In this document: in pieces, positions 1-7,929 of the stretch
Layout of the letters: the number at the start of each line of letters is the position of its first letter
Numbering within the stretch: the stretch's first letter is position 1
DNA from: an uncultured Pseudomonadales bacterium
GTDB taxonomy: Bacteria; Pseudomonadota; Gammaproteobacteria; Pseudomonadales; Azotimanducaceae
Length of the DNA: 64,000 bases
Assembly (NCBI GenBank): GCA_958296295.1
Contig: OY282460.1
Span: forward strand, 1,240,001-1,304,000
Direction: 5' to 3'
Notes under the pieces: model-generated
What the model was told of the DNA's origin: nothing
The model's input: only the letters and a program-made list of their open reading frames with translations
Database searches by the model: none
Translations under genes and position numbers: made by a program

Positions 1-2
1 TC

Positions 3-137
3 CACACCGCGAGCGATCGCGTGGCCCGGCTGCAGGCGCGGATGGCTCGGCGCGCTCCTCAATCCGCGGCGCCAAGGGATTCCGTGCCAGGCGGCGCCCG
101 GGCCGGCGAACCGCTCGGCCAACATTCCGCGCTGTAG
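3..137 (+). CDS. 3' end of an unrecognised gene (partial)
   Basis: The frame starting at base 3 stays open from the left edge to a TAG at 135-137. It gives about 44 residues rich in Arg, Ala and Gln, ending in GEPLGQHSAL. Too little remains to name a family. It is reported because it is open from the edge and is followed at once by a GC hairpin that could be a terminator facing the convergent amidase gene. It could also be non-coding. Confidence 0.25.
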   Translation, partial: HTASDRVARLQARMARRAPQSAAPRDSVPGGARAGEPLGQHSAL

Positions 138-142
138 AAACG

Positions 143-162
143 GCGCGCCCGCCAGGGCGCGC
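143..162. terminator. GC-rich hairpin between convergent genes
   Basis: GCGCGCCC (143-150) and GGGCGCGC (155-162) form a perfect 8-bp stem with a 4-base loop. It lies between a plus-strand reading-frame end (137) and the minus-strand amidase stop (176). There is no T-run, so it is at best a weak or bidirectional terminator. Confidence 0.35.
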
Positions 163-175
163 GGCGAACACAACG

Positions 176-604
176 TTAGATTCGCGAGTACTGCCGCTCC
201 ACATCGGCCGCGAGGCGGGCGTCCCTTTGCGCCAGCAGGTCGCGTTGCGCCCACGCGGCGAGGGCGCGCATTGGAAAGCGGCGGCCCGGGCAAGTGGTTC
301 GCTCGCCGCGCACTTGCCGATGGGCGCCGACCACCAGCAACGGGTAGCGCAGTTTGAGTTCCAAAAGCAGGCGCTTGACGGCTTCCATCTGGCTGTCGCT
401 TGGCATGTCGCGGTCGAAGTCGCCTTCGAGCAACACGTCGATGGTGCGCGGATGCTGGCCGCGGGCCTCCTCGTCCAACGCCGCGCGCCACCGGCCAGCG
501 CCGTCGACGCGGTAGTGGAACCGCTCGGTGCCGTCGCACCCGCCGTGGTGCAGGAGGGCGAACTTCACGCCGCCGCGGCGCGGCTTGGCATCGGGGAGAG
601 ACAT
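176..604 (-). CDS. Small N-acetylmuramoyl-L-alanine amidase (PGRP/AmpD-like fold)
   Basis: Predicted to cleave the bond between N-acetylmuramic acid and L-alanine in peptidoglycan fragments. The 142-residue product carries amidase_2-type signatures: an early LLHHGG His pair, then LLEGDFDRDMP (the family's G-x-F-x-x-x-xP turn), then GAHRQV and the closing TTCPGRRFP, which supplies the usual last zinc ligand (Cys). It has no signal peptide and is shorter than AmpD (about 180 residues), with little between the HH motif and the core, so it is a compact, probably cytosolic version. The ATG at 604 lies 2 bases after the stop of the MATE gene, so the two look cotranscribed with glucokinase. Family confidence is good; the substrate (murein or muropeptide) is inferred. 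Confidence 0.75.
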   Translation of the reverse strand: MSLPDAKPRRGGVKFALLHHGGCDGTERFHYRVDGAGRWRAALDEEARGQHPRTIDVLLEGDFDRDMPSDSQMEAVKRLLLELKLRYPLLVVGAHRQVRGERTTCPGRRFPMRALAAWAQRDLLAQRDARLAADVERQYSRI

Positions 605-606
605 CG

Positions 607-2085
607 CTAGCCGGCCGCCCGCGCCGCTTGGCCGGCGGCGGCGATGCCCCGCCGCACCGCTTGCCGGTTCCAATACCAGGCGGCCACGCCCATCAACACG
701 TTGGTGGCGGCGGTGGCGGCGAAAACGCCCGCATAGCCCCAAAGGTGGTTGCCGAGGAAGATGAGCGGTATATAGCAGGCGAACGTGCGCGCCAGCGAAA
801 TGAGCATGGGCGGCATCGGACGGCCGAGGGCGTTGAAGCACGACGTGGAGACTTGCATCACGCCCATGAAGCCGATGGACAGCGGGATGATGAGAAAGAA
901 CAACGCCGCCACTTCCACCACCGTGGGGTTCGGATCGATCCAGCGCACGACGGTGCCGCCGACCACGGCCAGCACGAGGAAGGTCACCAGGCCCCAAGCC
1001 AGACAGAACCAGTTGCAAAGGCGCAGCGCGACGCGCACGCGTTGATAGTTGCCGGCGCCCCAGTTCTGTCCCACGAAAGGCGGGATCGACGCGGAAGCCG
1101 ACCACAGCACCATGTGCACCATCATCTCCACGCGCGCCGCCACGCTGTAGCCGGCGACCACTTCGTGGCCGTGGACAGCCAGCAGCCCGGTGGCCGTGAG
1201 CAGAGAGATCGGATGCACCAGATTGCTGAGCGTGGCCGGGCCGCCAACGTGGAGGATGGCGGCCCAGGACGCGCCCAGCCCTTCCAGCGACCAGTTCCAC
1301 ATCCGCACCCGCGCCAACACCGCCAGATACAGGCCCACACTGAGCACCCGGGACGCCACATGCGCCCAAGCGGCACCGCTGATGCCCATCTCCGGGCAGC
1401 CGAACCAGCCGAAGATGAACACCGGCCCCAAGGCGATCTGGAGCACCGAGCCGGTCGTCATCACCACGCCCGGACTCGCCGCCACGCCGGTGGCGCGCAG
1501 CAACGTGGAACCCACCATGGAAAGCATGAAAAGGGGGAAACCCAGCATGTAGACGGCCGTGTATTCGGTGGCCATCACGAGCACGTCGCCATCGGCGCCG
1601 AGCGCCGTCAGCGCCATCTCGGCGAAGGCGATGCCCAGCGCGCCGATAGCGACCCCCACGGCCAGCACCAGGATCTGGGCATGCGTCACCAAGCGCGCCG
1701 CTTGACGCCGGTCGCCGGCGCCGTAAACGCGGGCGATGACGGAAGACGCGCCGGCGCCGAGGCCCCCGGCGAAGGCGAACATGAAAATGGTTATCGGAAA
1801 CGCGAACCCCAACGCCGCCAGCGCCTCGGTGCCAACCACGCCCAGGTAGGCCGCCTCCGCCAGCCGCGCCACGTTCATCGACAACATGCCGAGCGTCATG
1901 AACGAGCCGAGACGCGCGAGATGCCGCCCGACGCTGCCGGCGGTGAATCCGGCTCGGCGGGCCTCCACCAAGCGCCGGCGCGCCGCCACGGAGGATCCCG
2001 GCTTTTCGCGCGCGTCCTGGTCGTCGGTTTTGCGCGGACGTCGTTTGGCCACGGGGCGCTTGGCGAATTGGGGAAACCCCTTCAC
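607..2085 (-). CDS. MATE family efflux transporter
   Basis: A 492-residue multidrug/toxin extrusion (NorM/DinF-like) antiporter of the inner membrane. Family members export drugs or metabolites using Na+ or H+ gradients. The protein has about twelve hydrophobic segments in two halves. After a basic N-terminus of about 55 residues come typical MATE stretches such as LGMLSMNVARLAEAAYLGVV, GAGASSVIARVYGAGDRRQA, and in the second half VGQNWGAGNYQRV. I chose the GTG at 2085 because it overlaps the glucokinase stop by four bases (GTGA), a usual sign of translational coupling; longer starts would run deep into glucokinase. The basic tail is longer than in most family members. The substrate cannot be read from the sequence. 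Confidence 0.85.
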   Translation of the reverse strand: MKGFPQFAKRPVAKRRPRKTDDQDAREKPGSSVAARRRLVEARRAGFTAGSVGRHLARLGSFMTLGMLSMNVARLAEAAYLGVVGTEALAALGFAFPITIFMFAFAGGLGAGASSVIARVYGAGDRRQAARLVTHAQILVLAVGVAIGALGIAFAEMALTALGADGDVLVMATEYTAVYMLGFPLFMLSMVGSTLLRATGVAASPGVVMTTGSVLQIALGPVFIFGWFGCPEMGISGAAWAHVASRVLSVGLYLAVLARVRMWNWSLEGLGASWAAILHVGGPATLSNLVHPISLLTATGLLAVHGHEVVAGYSVAARVEMMVHMVLWSASASIPPFVGQNWGAGNYQRVRVALRLCNWFCLAWGLVTFLVLAVVGGTVVRWIDPNPTVVEVAALFFLIIPLSIGFMGVMQVSTSCFNALGRPMPPMLISLARTFACYIPLIFLGNHLWGYAGVFAATAATNVLMGVAAWYWNRQAVRRGIAAAGQAARAAG

Positions 2086-3122
2086 GGCGCCTCGCGTGTC
2101 TGCGGCGCTGGCGCGTTCGGCGAGTTGCCGCCCCGGGTGCCTGGCGCTTGGGCCAGCGCTTGGGCGAGCACATGCGCGCCGTCCACGCCGATATGCGTGT
2201 CGGTGATCAGCAACAGCGGAATACCGGACAGGAAATCCGCCGCCCAAGCGGCTTCGCGGAACCGACGCCGGAAAGCCGCTTGGCGCAGCAGCGGCGCAAC
2301 GGCCAACGCGACGCTGCCGCTGAAGTAGACGCCGCCCAAGGTCAAGGCAGTGGCGGCCAAGCCCCCGGCGGCGGTGGCGAGCATGCCCACCCAAGTGCGG
2401 ATGGCGGTGTCGCAGACCGGGTCATCCCCGGCCAAGCCGCGTCGCGTGATCTCCGCCGGGTCGATCGGCTCGGCGGCGGCGCCCCACACCGCGCACACCG
2501 CCCGATACAGCGTTTCGACGCCGCGACCGGACAGATAGTGTTCCCAAGCGACGATGCCGCCTTCGTCCGCGAGCTCGGATTCCGTGAACGCCACCAGCTC
2601 GCGCTCGAACGCGCCCACCGGCGCGATTCGCGCATGGCCGCCCTCGGAAGGCAGGCAACGTCCATCCACCACCACGCCCATGCCGAGACCGGTGCCCGCC
2701 GCCACCATGCCTTTCGCCGCCCCGACCGGGCGCGAAGCCGCGGCAACCTCGTTCAGCGTCTCGAATCGACTAGCGTCGAGCTTGGCGACAGCGGCGCCGA
2801 CAGCCACCATGTCGTTGACGACAAGGCCGTGCGGCGTGCCGACAGCGGCGGCGACGGCTTGACGCGAGAACACCAGGTTCGCGTTCGTCAAACGCGCCAC
2901 GTCGTCGCCGTCCACCTGCATCACCGGCCCTGCCACGGCCAGGCAACATGCGTCGATGGGTGTGTTGGCGGCCCGTTCCGCCAACTTTGCCAATGCCGCG
3001 CCCAAGAGCGCGTTGGCGTTCGGGAACTCGCCTGTGGGCAGATCCACCAATCCCACGCGCTTGCCATCCACATAGCCGCCAAGCCGCGCGTTGGTGGCAC
3101 CGATGTCGCCGGCGAGTATCAA
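2082..3122 (-). CDS. glk: Glucokinase (proteobacterial Glk type)
   Basis: ATP-dependent phosphorylation of glucose to glucose 6-phosphate in the cytosol. The 346-residue length fits the Glk family (about 320). Visible signatures are the N-terminal phosphate loop LAGDIGATNARLG (residues 3-15), LAVAGPV near 63, NDMVAVG near 100, and the adenosine-binding GTGLGMGVV near 143. The sugar-contact segment PSEGGHARIAP follows (about 158-168), then the C-terminal GGVYFSGSVA. It is the first gene of a minus-strand unit with the MATE exporter, which overlaps it by 4 bases. The last 25 residues (PGTRGGNSPNAP...) are a low-complexity extension not typical of the family. Confidence 0.9.
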   Translation of the reverse strand: MILAGDIGATNARLGGYVDGKRVGLVDLPTGEFPNANALLGAALAKLAERAANTPIDACCLAVAGPVMQVDGDDVARLTNANLVFSRQAVAAAVGTPHGLVVNDMVAVGAAVAKLDASRFETLNEVAAASRPVGAAKGMVAAGTGLGMGVVVDGRCLPSEGGHARIAPVGAFERELVAFTESELADEGGIVAWEHYLSGRGVETLYRAVCAVWGAAAEPIDPAEITRRGLAGDDPVCDTAIRTWVGMLATAAGGLAATALTLGGVYFSGSVALAVAPLLRQAAFRRRFREAAWAADFLSGIPLLLITDTHIGVDGAHVLAQALAQAPGTRGGNSPNAPAPQTREAP

Positions 3123-3270
3123 AAGCGCGCCAAGCCGCTCGGCACGACCGCTCGGGTGGCCAGTCCGCGACGGCCACCGGCGCGAACGATCACGGCGAGC
3201 CCTCTACGACATCCGCCGAAAGCGGCCGTTAGCCTAGGGCCGCCTGACCGAGGCAGGCGAGCGCTTGTAA

Positions 3271-3345
3271 GCCATCCGCCCGTTTCGACGAACCGCGCAC
3301 CGTCGGTTGCGCCGGGCCGGTGGCCTTGAGGTAAGTCGGCGTTAG
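3271..3345. repeat. Intergenic repeat copy 1 (second copy at 5687)
   Basis: The stretch beginning GCCATCCGCC-GTTTCGACGAACCGCG and ending TTGAGG-AAGT-GGCGTTAG recurs at 5687-5743 with a few substitutions and a short deletion. Both copies sit exactly at the 3' end of a minus-strand gene (stops at 3342 and 5753). The preceding 3123-3270 holds a short CGCCTG/CAGGCG hairpin and no gene I can support. Role unknown: it could be a transcription end signal or a relic of a mobile unit. Confidence 0.5.
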
Positions 3346-3752
3346 TCGTCGCCAAAGATTTTCGCAGGGGGATCCTTAGGAGGGCGACCAACAGTCGGCT
3401 CGAGCCTCGCTCGTCTTGGCAGCGTGTTGCTGGACTGACTCACTACAACCAGCACCATTACCAAGACAAACACAATCGCTATGCCATGAACTAGAGCCTG
3501 AACGGTCAGCCATACCGCCTCGCTTCCAAATTCAGGTGGCGTTTGGCCAAGAGCGCTTTCAGAAGCGACTTCTCGAATTGTTTCCCACAACGACCATGCC
3601 ATTTGGGTGACCGGCAGCACCAACATCACGAGCCACACCCAAGTGCTAAATCGCCTCTTGATGTGCGTGATCGACAACGAAAGCAAGGCTAGTGCGGCGG
3701 CAAACAGCGCGTAGCGCTGCATCGCGGGGAGCAAATCGGATGATAGCGTCAC
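3342..3752 (-). CDS. Hypothetical membrane protein
   Basis: A 136-residue product with three likely membrane segments: YALFAAALALLSLSI near 15-30, WVWLVMLVLPVTQMAW near 38-53, and VHGIAIVFVLVMVLVVVS near 87-105. The C-terminal tail of about 30 residues is basic and proline-rich. I do not recognise the family. Its ATG overlaps the stop of the upstream gene (3749-4342) by four bases (ATGA), so the two are almost certainly cotranslated and may act together at the membrane. Confidence 0.55.
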   Translation of the reverse strand: MTLSSDLLPAMQRYALFAAALALLSLSITHIKRRFSTWVWLVMLVLPVTQMAWSLWETIREVASESALGQTPPEFGSEAVWLTVQALVHGIAIVFVLVMVLVVVSQSSNTLPRRARLEPTVGRPPKDPPAKIFGDD

Positions 3753-4342
3753 GCTGAATGGGCCTTGCTGAAGCCTTCGTTGAAGTCTTCGATCAAGCCG
3801 CCTAGACGGCGTTTCCGCACGCGCTTACTGGCACCCATGTCCTCGAAAACTTGCCCCTTCCGTTCGGTAACACCTTTCGGATGGACGGACAAATACGCCA
3901 TCTTCCCGCCATCGGCGATCTTGAAGTGAACATCGTCGGCGGGCCGTTGCTGGAGGTATCGCACTTGGAACCTGCTGCCGTATTCCTCGCTCAGATCCGC
4001 CATCCTGACGTCAGCCTTGAAATTCAGCAGGCAGCGTATCTTCAAGTCGGGACATGTCCGCAAGCGCTCGCGCACGGCCTGCACCGTGTCTTCATGGTCA
4101 TATAGCGAGCCGTCGGTGTTGTCGTCGCCGTCGTCGTGTACCAGCAACTCATGCTCCGCTTGGCCAAGCACGGCTAGGAAATGCCTGATCGCATCCTCGT
4201 TGTCGTTTTCCACGTCCGTAACTCGAAGGCGGCTGTGTTCGCAGGCCAGCCAAACGGAAACCGCGGCCACAACGACCATGGACACGAGCACGATTGCGCT
4301 GACCACCAAGATCATGTTCACGTCAACTCCTCCGTTCGGCAT
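3749..4342 (-). CDS. Hypothetical membrane-anchored protein with a weak phospholipase-D-like motif
   Basis: A 197-residue protein with one N-terminal membrane anchor (MILVVSAIVLVSMVVVAAVSVWLA, about residues 10-33, cited here in outline) and a soluble remainder rich in Asp and Glu. The stretch DVHFKIADGGKMAYLSVH (about 142-159) resembles the H-x-K...D followed by G/S pattern of PLD-type domains. Spacing is not canonical and only one such motif is present, so activity is not claimed. The preceding part has a helix (IRHFLAVLGQAEHEL) and an Asp-rich loop. It is the first gene of a two-gene unit with 3342-3752. Unknown function. Confidence 0.55.
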   Translation of the reverse strand: MPNGGVDVNMILVVSAIVLVSMVVVAAVSVWLACEHSRLRVTDVENDNEDAIRHFLAVLGQAEHELLVHDDGDDNTDGSLYDHEDTVQAVRERLRTCPDLKIRCLLNFKADVRMADLSEEYGSRFQVRYLQQRPADDVHFKIADGGKMAYLSVHPKGVTERKGQVFEDMGASKRVRKRRLGGLIEDFNEGFSKAHSA

Positions 4343-4759
4343 TTTCGCCTAAACGTCTCCGCGCGCAAGTGCCATCCCCTCCCTGAACCACGCACGCGGT
4401 TCCATTATCGTGGCCCAAGCTCCACCAGGCTACCGCATCCACGCCAGACAAGGTTGGATTGCCGGCATTCGACCGGAACGGCCACAAACGGGATGTAGCG
4501 AGGAACGATGGCGCACTAGGGCGATGCGAACGAGGCCATCGGTGGCTTGCTTCACGACCGTCCTTGGCGCTCAGCACACAAGTAGGCGCGGGACGAGCCC
4601 GTAGCATTCCGACTTCTTGGCTCCTTCCCTGAACGGCTGTGTGACCCTCTCCCTTGAATGCGATTGACATGATTCTCCGCCACAGGCAACCAGCCCACGG
4701 CTTTGCGACGTTGGACGATACGCCATCACGACCACCGGCCAGTTCCGTGAATCAACCCT
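4343..4759. other. Gap with no supported gene
   Basis: About 420 bases upstream of the membrane-anchored protein gene. Both strands contain only short open frames with no recognisable domain, start signal or codon pattern. It probably contains the promoter of the minus-strand gene at 4342, but I cannot place one with confidence. Confidence 0.4.
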
Positions 4760-4807
4760 TACGCTATAGCGTAGACAGACATTACGCATTGACAATACGG
4801 GTGTCAA
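4760..4807. promoter_or_regulatory. Orphan operator-like palindromes
   Basis: A perfect 14-bp palindrome TACGCTATAGCGTA (4760-4773) is followed by an inverted repeat TTGACA (4789-4794) / TGTCAA (4802-4807). The pattern resembles a promoter-operator of a small HTH regulator or toxin-antitoxin operon. No such gene follows: a solo insertion-sequence end begins at 4827 instead. I infer a control region orphaned by rearrangement. Confidence 0.4.
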
Positions 4808-4826
4808 ACAATGAGCTTGCTTGCTT

Positions 4827-4872
4827 GGGTGTGCGACGTTTTTTGTGCGCGAGCCGTCAGGCGGCCAATCGC
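4827..4872. repeat. Solo end of an ISKra4-type element (remnant)
   Basis: GGGTGTGCGACGTTTT..GTGCGCG followed by AGCCGTCAGGCGGCCA matches the left end of the intact element at 60589, with small differences after the first 16 bases. No transposase and no second end lie nearby, so only a terminal fragment remains. It ends about 75 bases from a cysteine-rich secreted protein gene, as does the intact copy. Confidence 0.65.
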
Positions 4873-4945
4873 GGGGATCAGCGCCGGTGGCGCCAAAATC
4901 CGCCTGAACCCAATAGCGGTACGGCGGCACCGCGTTCTCGAACGC

Positions 4946-5236
4946 CTATGCCGAGCCGACCTCCCGCAGCAGTTCATCCCCTGTCGCGCAGCGCACGATC
5001 GCCTCGAGACTGGCCCCTTCGTCGCACCGATGCACGGTCCAAGGCGGAGACTGCCAAGTATCCTCCGTCGAACACTTCACCTGCATGCCGTCCGGGGGGC
5101 AGTTCGGCATTGGGCCAGTGTAGTCCCTCACCGTGAAGAAGTGCTTGGTTGCCAAAGCACGGTGGGCTGCCTCCCCCTGGCTCGAGGCAGGCAAAACCAG
5201 CACCAGGGCGCTCAACGCAGCGAGAAAGTAGCGCAT
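4946..5236 (-). CDS. Secreted cysteine-rich small protein, truncated copy
   Basis: A 96-residue product. The first 19-20 residues (MRYFLAALSALVLVLPA..) are a signal peptide. The following part is a near duplicate of the protein encoded at 5753-6253: both have ATKH-FTV-D-T, PNCPPDG-QVKCST, TWQSPPWT and RCD-GA-LE. After the GA-LE position (residue 77) this copy diverges into unrelated sequence and stops early, losing the C-terminal half and four or five cysteines. It therefore looks like a broken copy left by the tandem duplication. It may still be secreted, but whether it is made or folds is doubtful. The divergent upstream region is almost identical to that of the second copy. Confidence 0.5.
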   Translation of the reverse strand: MRYFLAALSALVLVLPASSQGEAAHRALATKHFFTVRDYTGPMPNCPPDGMQVKCSTEDTWQSPPWTVHRCDEGASLEAIVRCATGDELLREVGSA

Positions 5237-5292
5237 CAGAACCTCCTTCCGACTCGTCTTCGGTGACTGTCCCGTGACGCTACCATATCAGC

Positions 5293-5626
5293 GTGAACGT
5301 GGGCAGGGGACTCACCGCCCACGACGCCCGCGGCCGCATCGTGCCCGGCGCGGCCGAGTCGTGGACGACTTCCGCCGATGGACTGACGTGGACCTTCGCC
5401 CTGCGCGAAGACGGCCGTTGTGCCGACGGCGCGCCCGTCACCGCCGAAGACTTCGTGTTTTCCTTCCGGCGGTTGCTTGATCCGCGCACCGCGGCGAGCC
5501 TCGCGTACTTCCTGTACGCGATAGACGGCGCCGAGGAATCTTAACAACGGCGTCGCGCCGCTCGAACGGCTGGGCGTTGTCGCGCTGGACGCGCTGACGT
5601 TGCGAGTTCGACGGCGCGATGCGATC
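5293..5626 (+). pseudogene. Truncated duplicate of the oligopeptide-binding protein gene
   Basis: The sequence from the GTG at 5293 matches the functional gene at 6310, with an in-frame loss of 171 bases (57 codons). MNVGR joins directly to GLTAHDARG, removing the signal peptide and first strand. The deletion endpoints are short AGGG repeats in the intact copy. The frame is then stopped after about 83 residues by a small insertion (GAGGAATCTTAA against GAGGAAGTCAAC). Homology continues in shifted frames to about 5626, and the rest of the gene is absent. It is a non-functional product of the duplication. Confidence 0.8.
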
Positions 5627-5686
5627 CCGCCGCGGCTTCAAGGTCGCGACGCCGACCCGCCGACCGAGGCCCGCAGGCACCTGACG

Positions 5687-5743
5687 GCCATCCGCCGTTT
5701 CGACGAACCGCGGGCCGGCGGCTTTGAGGGAAGTAGGCGTTAG
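5687..5743. repeat. Intergenic repeat copy 2
   Basis: Second copy of the intergenic repeat at 3271-3345 (GTTTCGACGAACCGCG core, ending GGCGTTAG), again just downstream of a minus-strand stop codon (5753). It is shorter than copy 1 by an internal gap. Confidence 0.5.
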
Positions 5744-5752
5744 CCTTCAGGC

Positions 5753-6253
5753 TCAGTAGTCAGGCTCAGTAGAGCCTCTCGGACGAACAGGGCGTTCATA
5801 GTCGCAATCTCTCCACTCGGCGATGATGCCGCAAGCGAACTCGCAACTGCTTTGCGCGGCGTCCGCTGACCAGCAGCCATAAGCTCCTAGCGTTCCGGAG
5901 ATCGTGACAACCTGTGTTCTTCGAACTGGCGCGCCTGCCCATCGCTCGGGAATCAGATCGGCGGGCGGGTTTTCACATTGCCACGCGATGGTGCGCTTTC
6001 CGCTTGCCCCATAGGCTTCCCAGCTCGCATCCCGGTACTCAAGATTGGCCCCATCGTCGCACCGACGGATGGTCCACGGCGGAGACTGCCAAGTAGTCTC
6101 CGTCGAGCACTTGACTTGGACGCCGTCCGGGGGGCAGTCCGGACTTGCTTCAGTGTTGTCCACCACCGTGAAGTAGTGTTTGGTTGCTAGGGTATTGCTC
6201 CCGGCAGGCAGAACCAGCACCAAGGCGCTCAACGCAGCGAGAAAGTAGCGCAT
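5753..6253 (-). CDS. Secreted cysteine-rich small protein (full-length copy)
   Basis: A 166-residue protein with a signal peptide (residues 1 to about 18, MRYFLAALSALVLVLPAG). The mature part of about 145 residues has eight or nine cysteines. Conserved landmarks shared with the protein encoded at 62225-62701 are QVKCSTETTW, an AWQCENP block, VTISGTLGAYGC and SSCEFAC. No known domain was recognised; the even cysteine spacing suggests disulphides in the periplasm or outside the cell. It is transcribed divergently from the peptide-binding protein gene with only 56 bases between starts, so the two may share a control region. It is the intact member of a tandem pair. Confidence 0.6.
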   Translation of the reverse strand: MRYFLAALSALVLVLPAGSNTLATKHYFTVVDNTEASPDCPPDGVQVKCSTETTWQSPPWTIRRCDDGANLEYRDASWEAYGASGKRTIAWQCENPPADLIPERWAGAPVRRTQVVTISGTLGAYGCWSADAAQSSCEFACGIIAEWRDCDYERPVRPRGSTEPDY

Positions 6254-6309
6254 CAGAACCTCCTTCTGACTCGTCTTCAGTGACTGTCCCGTGACGCTAC
6301 CATATCAGC

Positions 6310-7908
6310 GTGAACGTGGGTAGGGCTTTTTCTGCTTGGGGCCTTGCGGCCTTTGCGGCACTGGTCGCGGCGGCGATGCCGGCCTTCGCGTTCGCCGCGG
6401 AGTTGCGCATCGGCAACGGCGGCGAGCCGCTGACGCTGGATCCGCACCGCTACAACTTGAACTTGGAAGAGAAGATCCTCGGCGATCTCTTCGAGGGGCT
6501 CACCGCCCACGACGCCCGCGGCCGCATTGTGCCCGGCGCGGCCGAGTCGTGGACGACTTCCGCCGATGGACTGACGTGGACCTTCGCCCTGCGCGAAGAC
6601 GGCCGTTGGGCCGACGGCGCGCCCGTCACCGCCGAAGACTTCGTGTTCTCCTTCCGGCGTTTGCTTGATCCGCGCACCGCGGCGAGCCTCGCGTACTTCC
6701 TGTACGCGATAGACGGCGCCGAGGAAGTCAACAACGGCGCCGCGCCGCTCGAACGGCTGGGCGTCACCGCCCCGGACGCGCTGACGTTGCGAGTTCGCCT
6801 GCGCGAGCCGTTTCCCTTCCTCGCCGAGCGCCTGATCTATCCAACCGGCTTTCCGGTGCCGAAACACGTCGTCGCCAAACTCGGCGACGACTGGGTGAAA
6901 CCCGGCAACATGGTGACGAACGGCGCGTACACGCTGGCCGACTGGCAACCGCAGGCGTTTGTGCGCGCCATCCGCAACCCGCACTTCCGCGCCGCCGAAT
7001 CCGTGCGCGTGGATACCGTGACCTACTTTTCCACCGATGATCGCAACGCCGCCTACAACCGCTATCTGGCGGGCGAACTCGACGTCATCGGGGACTTTCC
7101 GCTCGGCGAGCTTGCGCGTGTGAGGCGCGAGGCGCCCGCTCACCTGCACGTCGCGCCGCTGCTTTCCATGATGTACCTGGTGTTCAACACGGCCGAGGCG
7201 CCGTTCGCCGACGCCCGCGTGCGGCGCGCCCTCGCGCTGGCGTTGGATCGGCGGCGGATCACCGAACAGGTGCTGCGCGGCGGGGAGGTCGCGAGCGCGT
7301 CCTTCGTGCCGCCGATGGTGGCGGGATACGACAGCGCGGTGGCGCAATCCGCGGCGGACCCGCCGGCGGCCCGCGCACTGCTCCGCGAAGCCGGCTACCA
7401 CGCCGGCAATCCGCTTGCCGTGACGCTGCGCCACATCGCCGGCGCGGACAACAAGAAGGCGCAGGTGGCCATCGCCGCGATGTGGAACGCCATCGGCGTG
7501 CGAACCGAGTTGCACCACGCGGAGCTGAACGCCCACTTCGCCGCGTTGCGGCAAGGCGATTTCCAAGTGGCGCAGGCCGGTTGGTTCGGCGAGAACAACC
7601 CGGAGCACTATTTGGAGCTGTTGATGTCCACGGCCGGCGATGTCAACTACGGACGCTTCGCCGACCCCGAAGTGGATGCCCTCATGCAAGAGGCCAAGCG
7701 CACCGCGGACGTGGCCGAGCGCGTGGCGCTGTTGCGGCGCGCGGAGGCGGTGGCGCTAGCGACGCACCCGGTGGTGCCGCTCTATTCGGTGACCGTTCGC
7801 AGCTTGGTGCATCCGCGCGTGGCGGGCTGGCACGCCAACGCGCGCAACACCCATCCGGCGCGTTATCTGTGGTTGCGCTCCGAGAAAGCCAAGGGGACGC
7901 GGCCTTAA
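6310..7908 (+). CDS. Peptide ABC transporter substrate-binding protein (OppA/DppA type)
   Basis: A 532-residue family 5 extracytoplasmic binding protein that captures oligopeptides in the periplasm for the permeases encoded just downstream. It has a signal peptide of about 30 residues (FAALVAAAMPAFAFAAE). The family opening follows (GGEPLTLDPHR), then AESWTTSADGLTWTFALRED, the VTAEDFVFSFRRLLDP motif near 112, and the late VPLYSV. The GTG at 6310 is the start that gives the intact signal peptide. Genes 7930 and 8840 follow on the same strand with short gaps. Ligand specificity is inferred from family resemblance (OppA/MppA rather than nickel-binding NikA). Confidence 0.85.
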   Translation: MNVGRAFSAWGLAAFAALVAAAMPAFAFAAELRIGNGGEPLTLDPHRYNLNLEEKILGDLFEGLTAHDARGRIVPGAAESWTTSADGLTWTFALREDGRWADGAPVTAEDFVFSFRRLLDPRTAASLAYFLYAIDGAEEVNNGAAPLERLGVTAPDALTLRVRLREPFPFLAERLIYPTGFPVPKHVVAKLGDDWVKPGNMVTNGAYTLADWQPQAFVRAIRNPHFRAAESVRVDTVTYFSTDDRNAAYNRYLAGELDVIGDFPLGELARVRREAPAHLHVAPLLSMMYLVFNTAEAPFADARVRRALALALDRRRITEQVLRGGEVASASFVPPMVAGYDSAVAQSAADPPAARALLREAGYHAGNPLAVTLRHIAGADNKKAQVAIAAMWNAIGVRTELHHAELNAHFAALRQGDFQVAQAGWFGENNPEHYLELLMSTAGDVNYGRFADPEVDALMQEAKRTADVAERVALLRRAEAVALATHPVVPLYSVTVRSLVHPRVAGWHANARNTHPARYLWLRSEKAKGTRP

Positions 7909-7929
7909 AGGCCACGCTTTCGGGCGAAG

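Noticed and set aside
400..2328. A 642-residue plus-strand frame opposite the MATE gene
   Set aside because: His/Arg/Gln-rich antisense shadow; the minus strand encodes a clear membrane transporter here.
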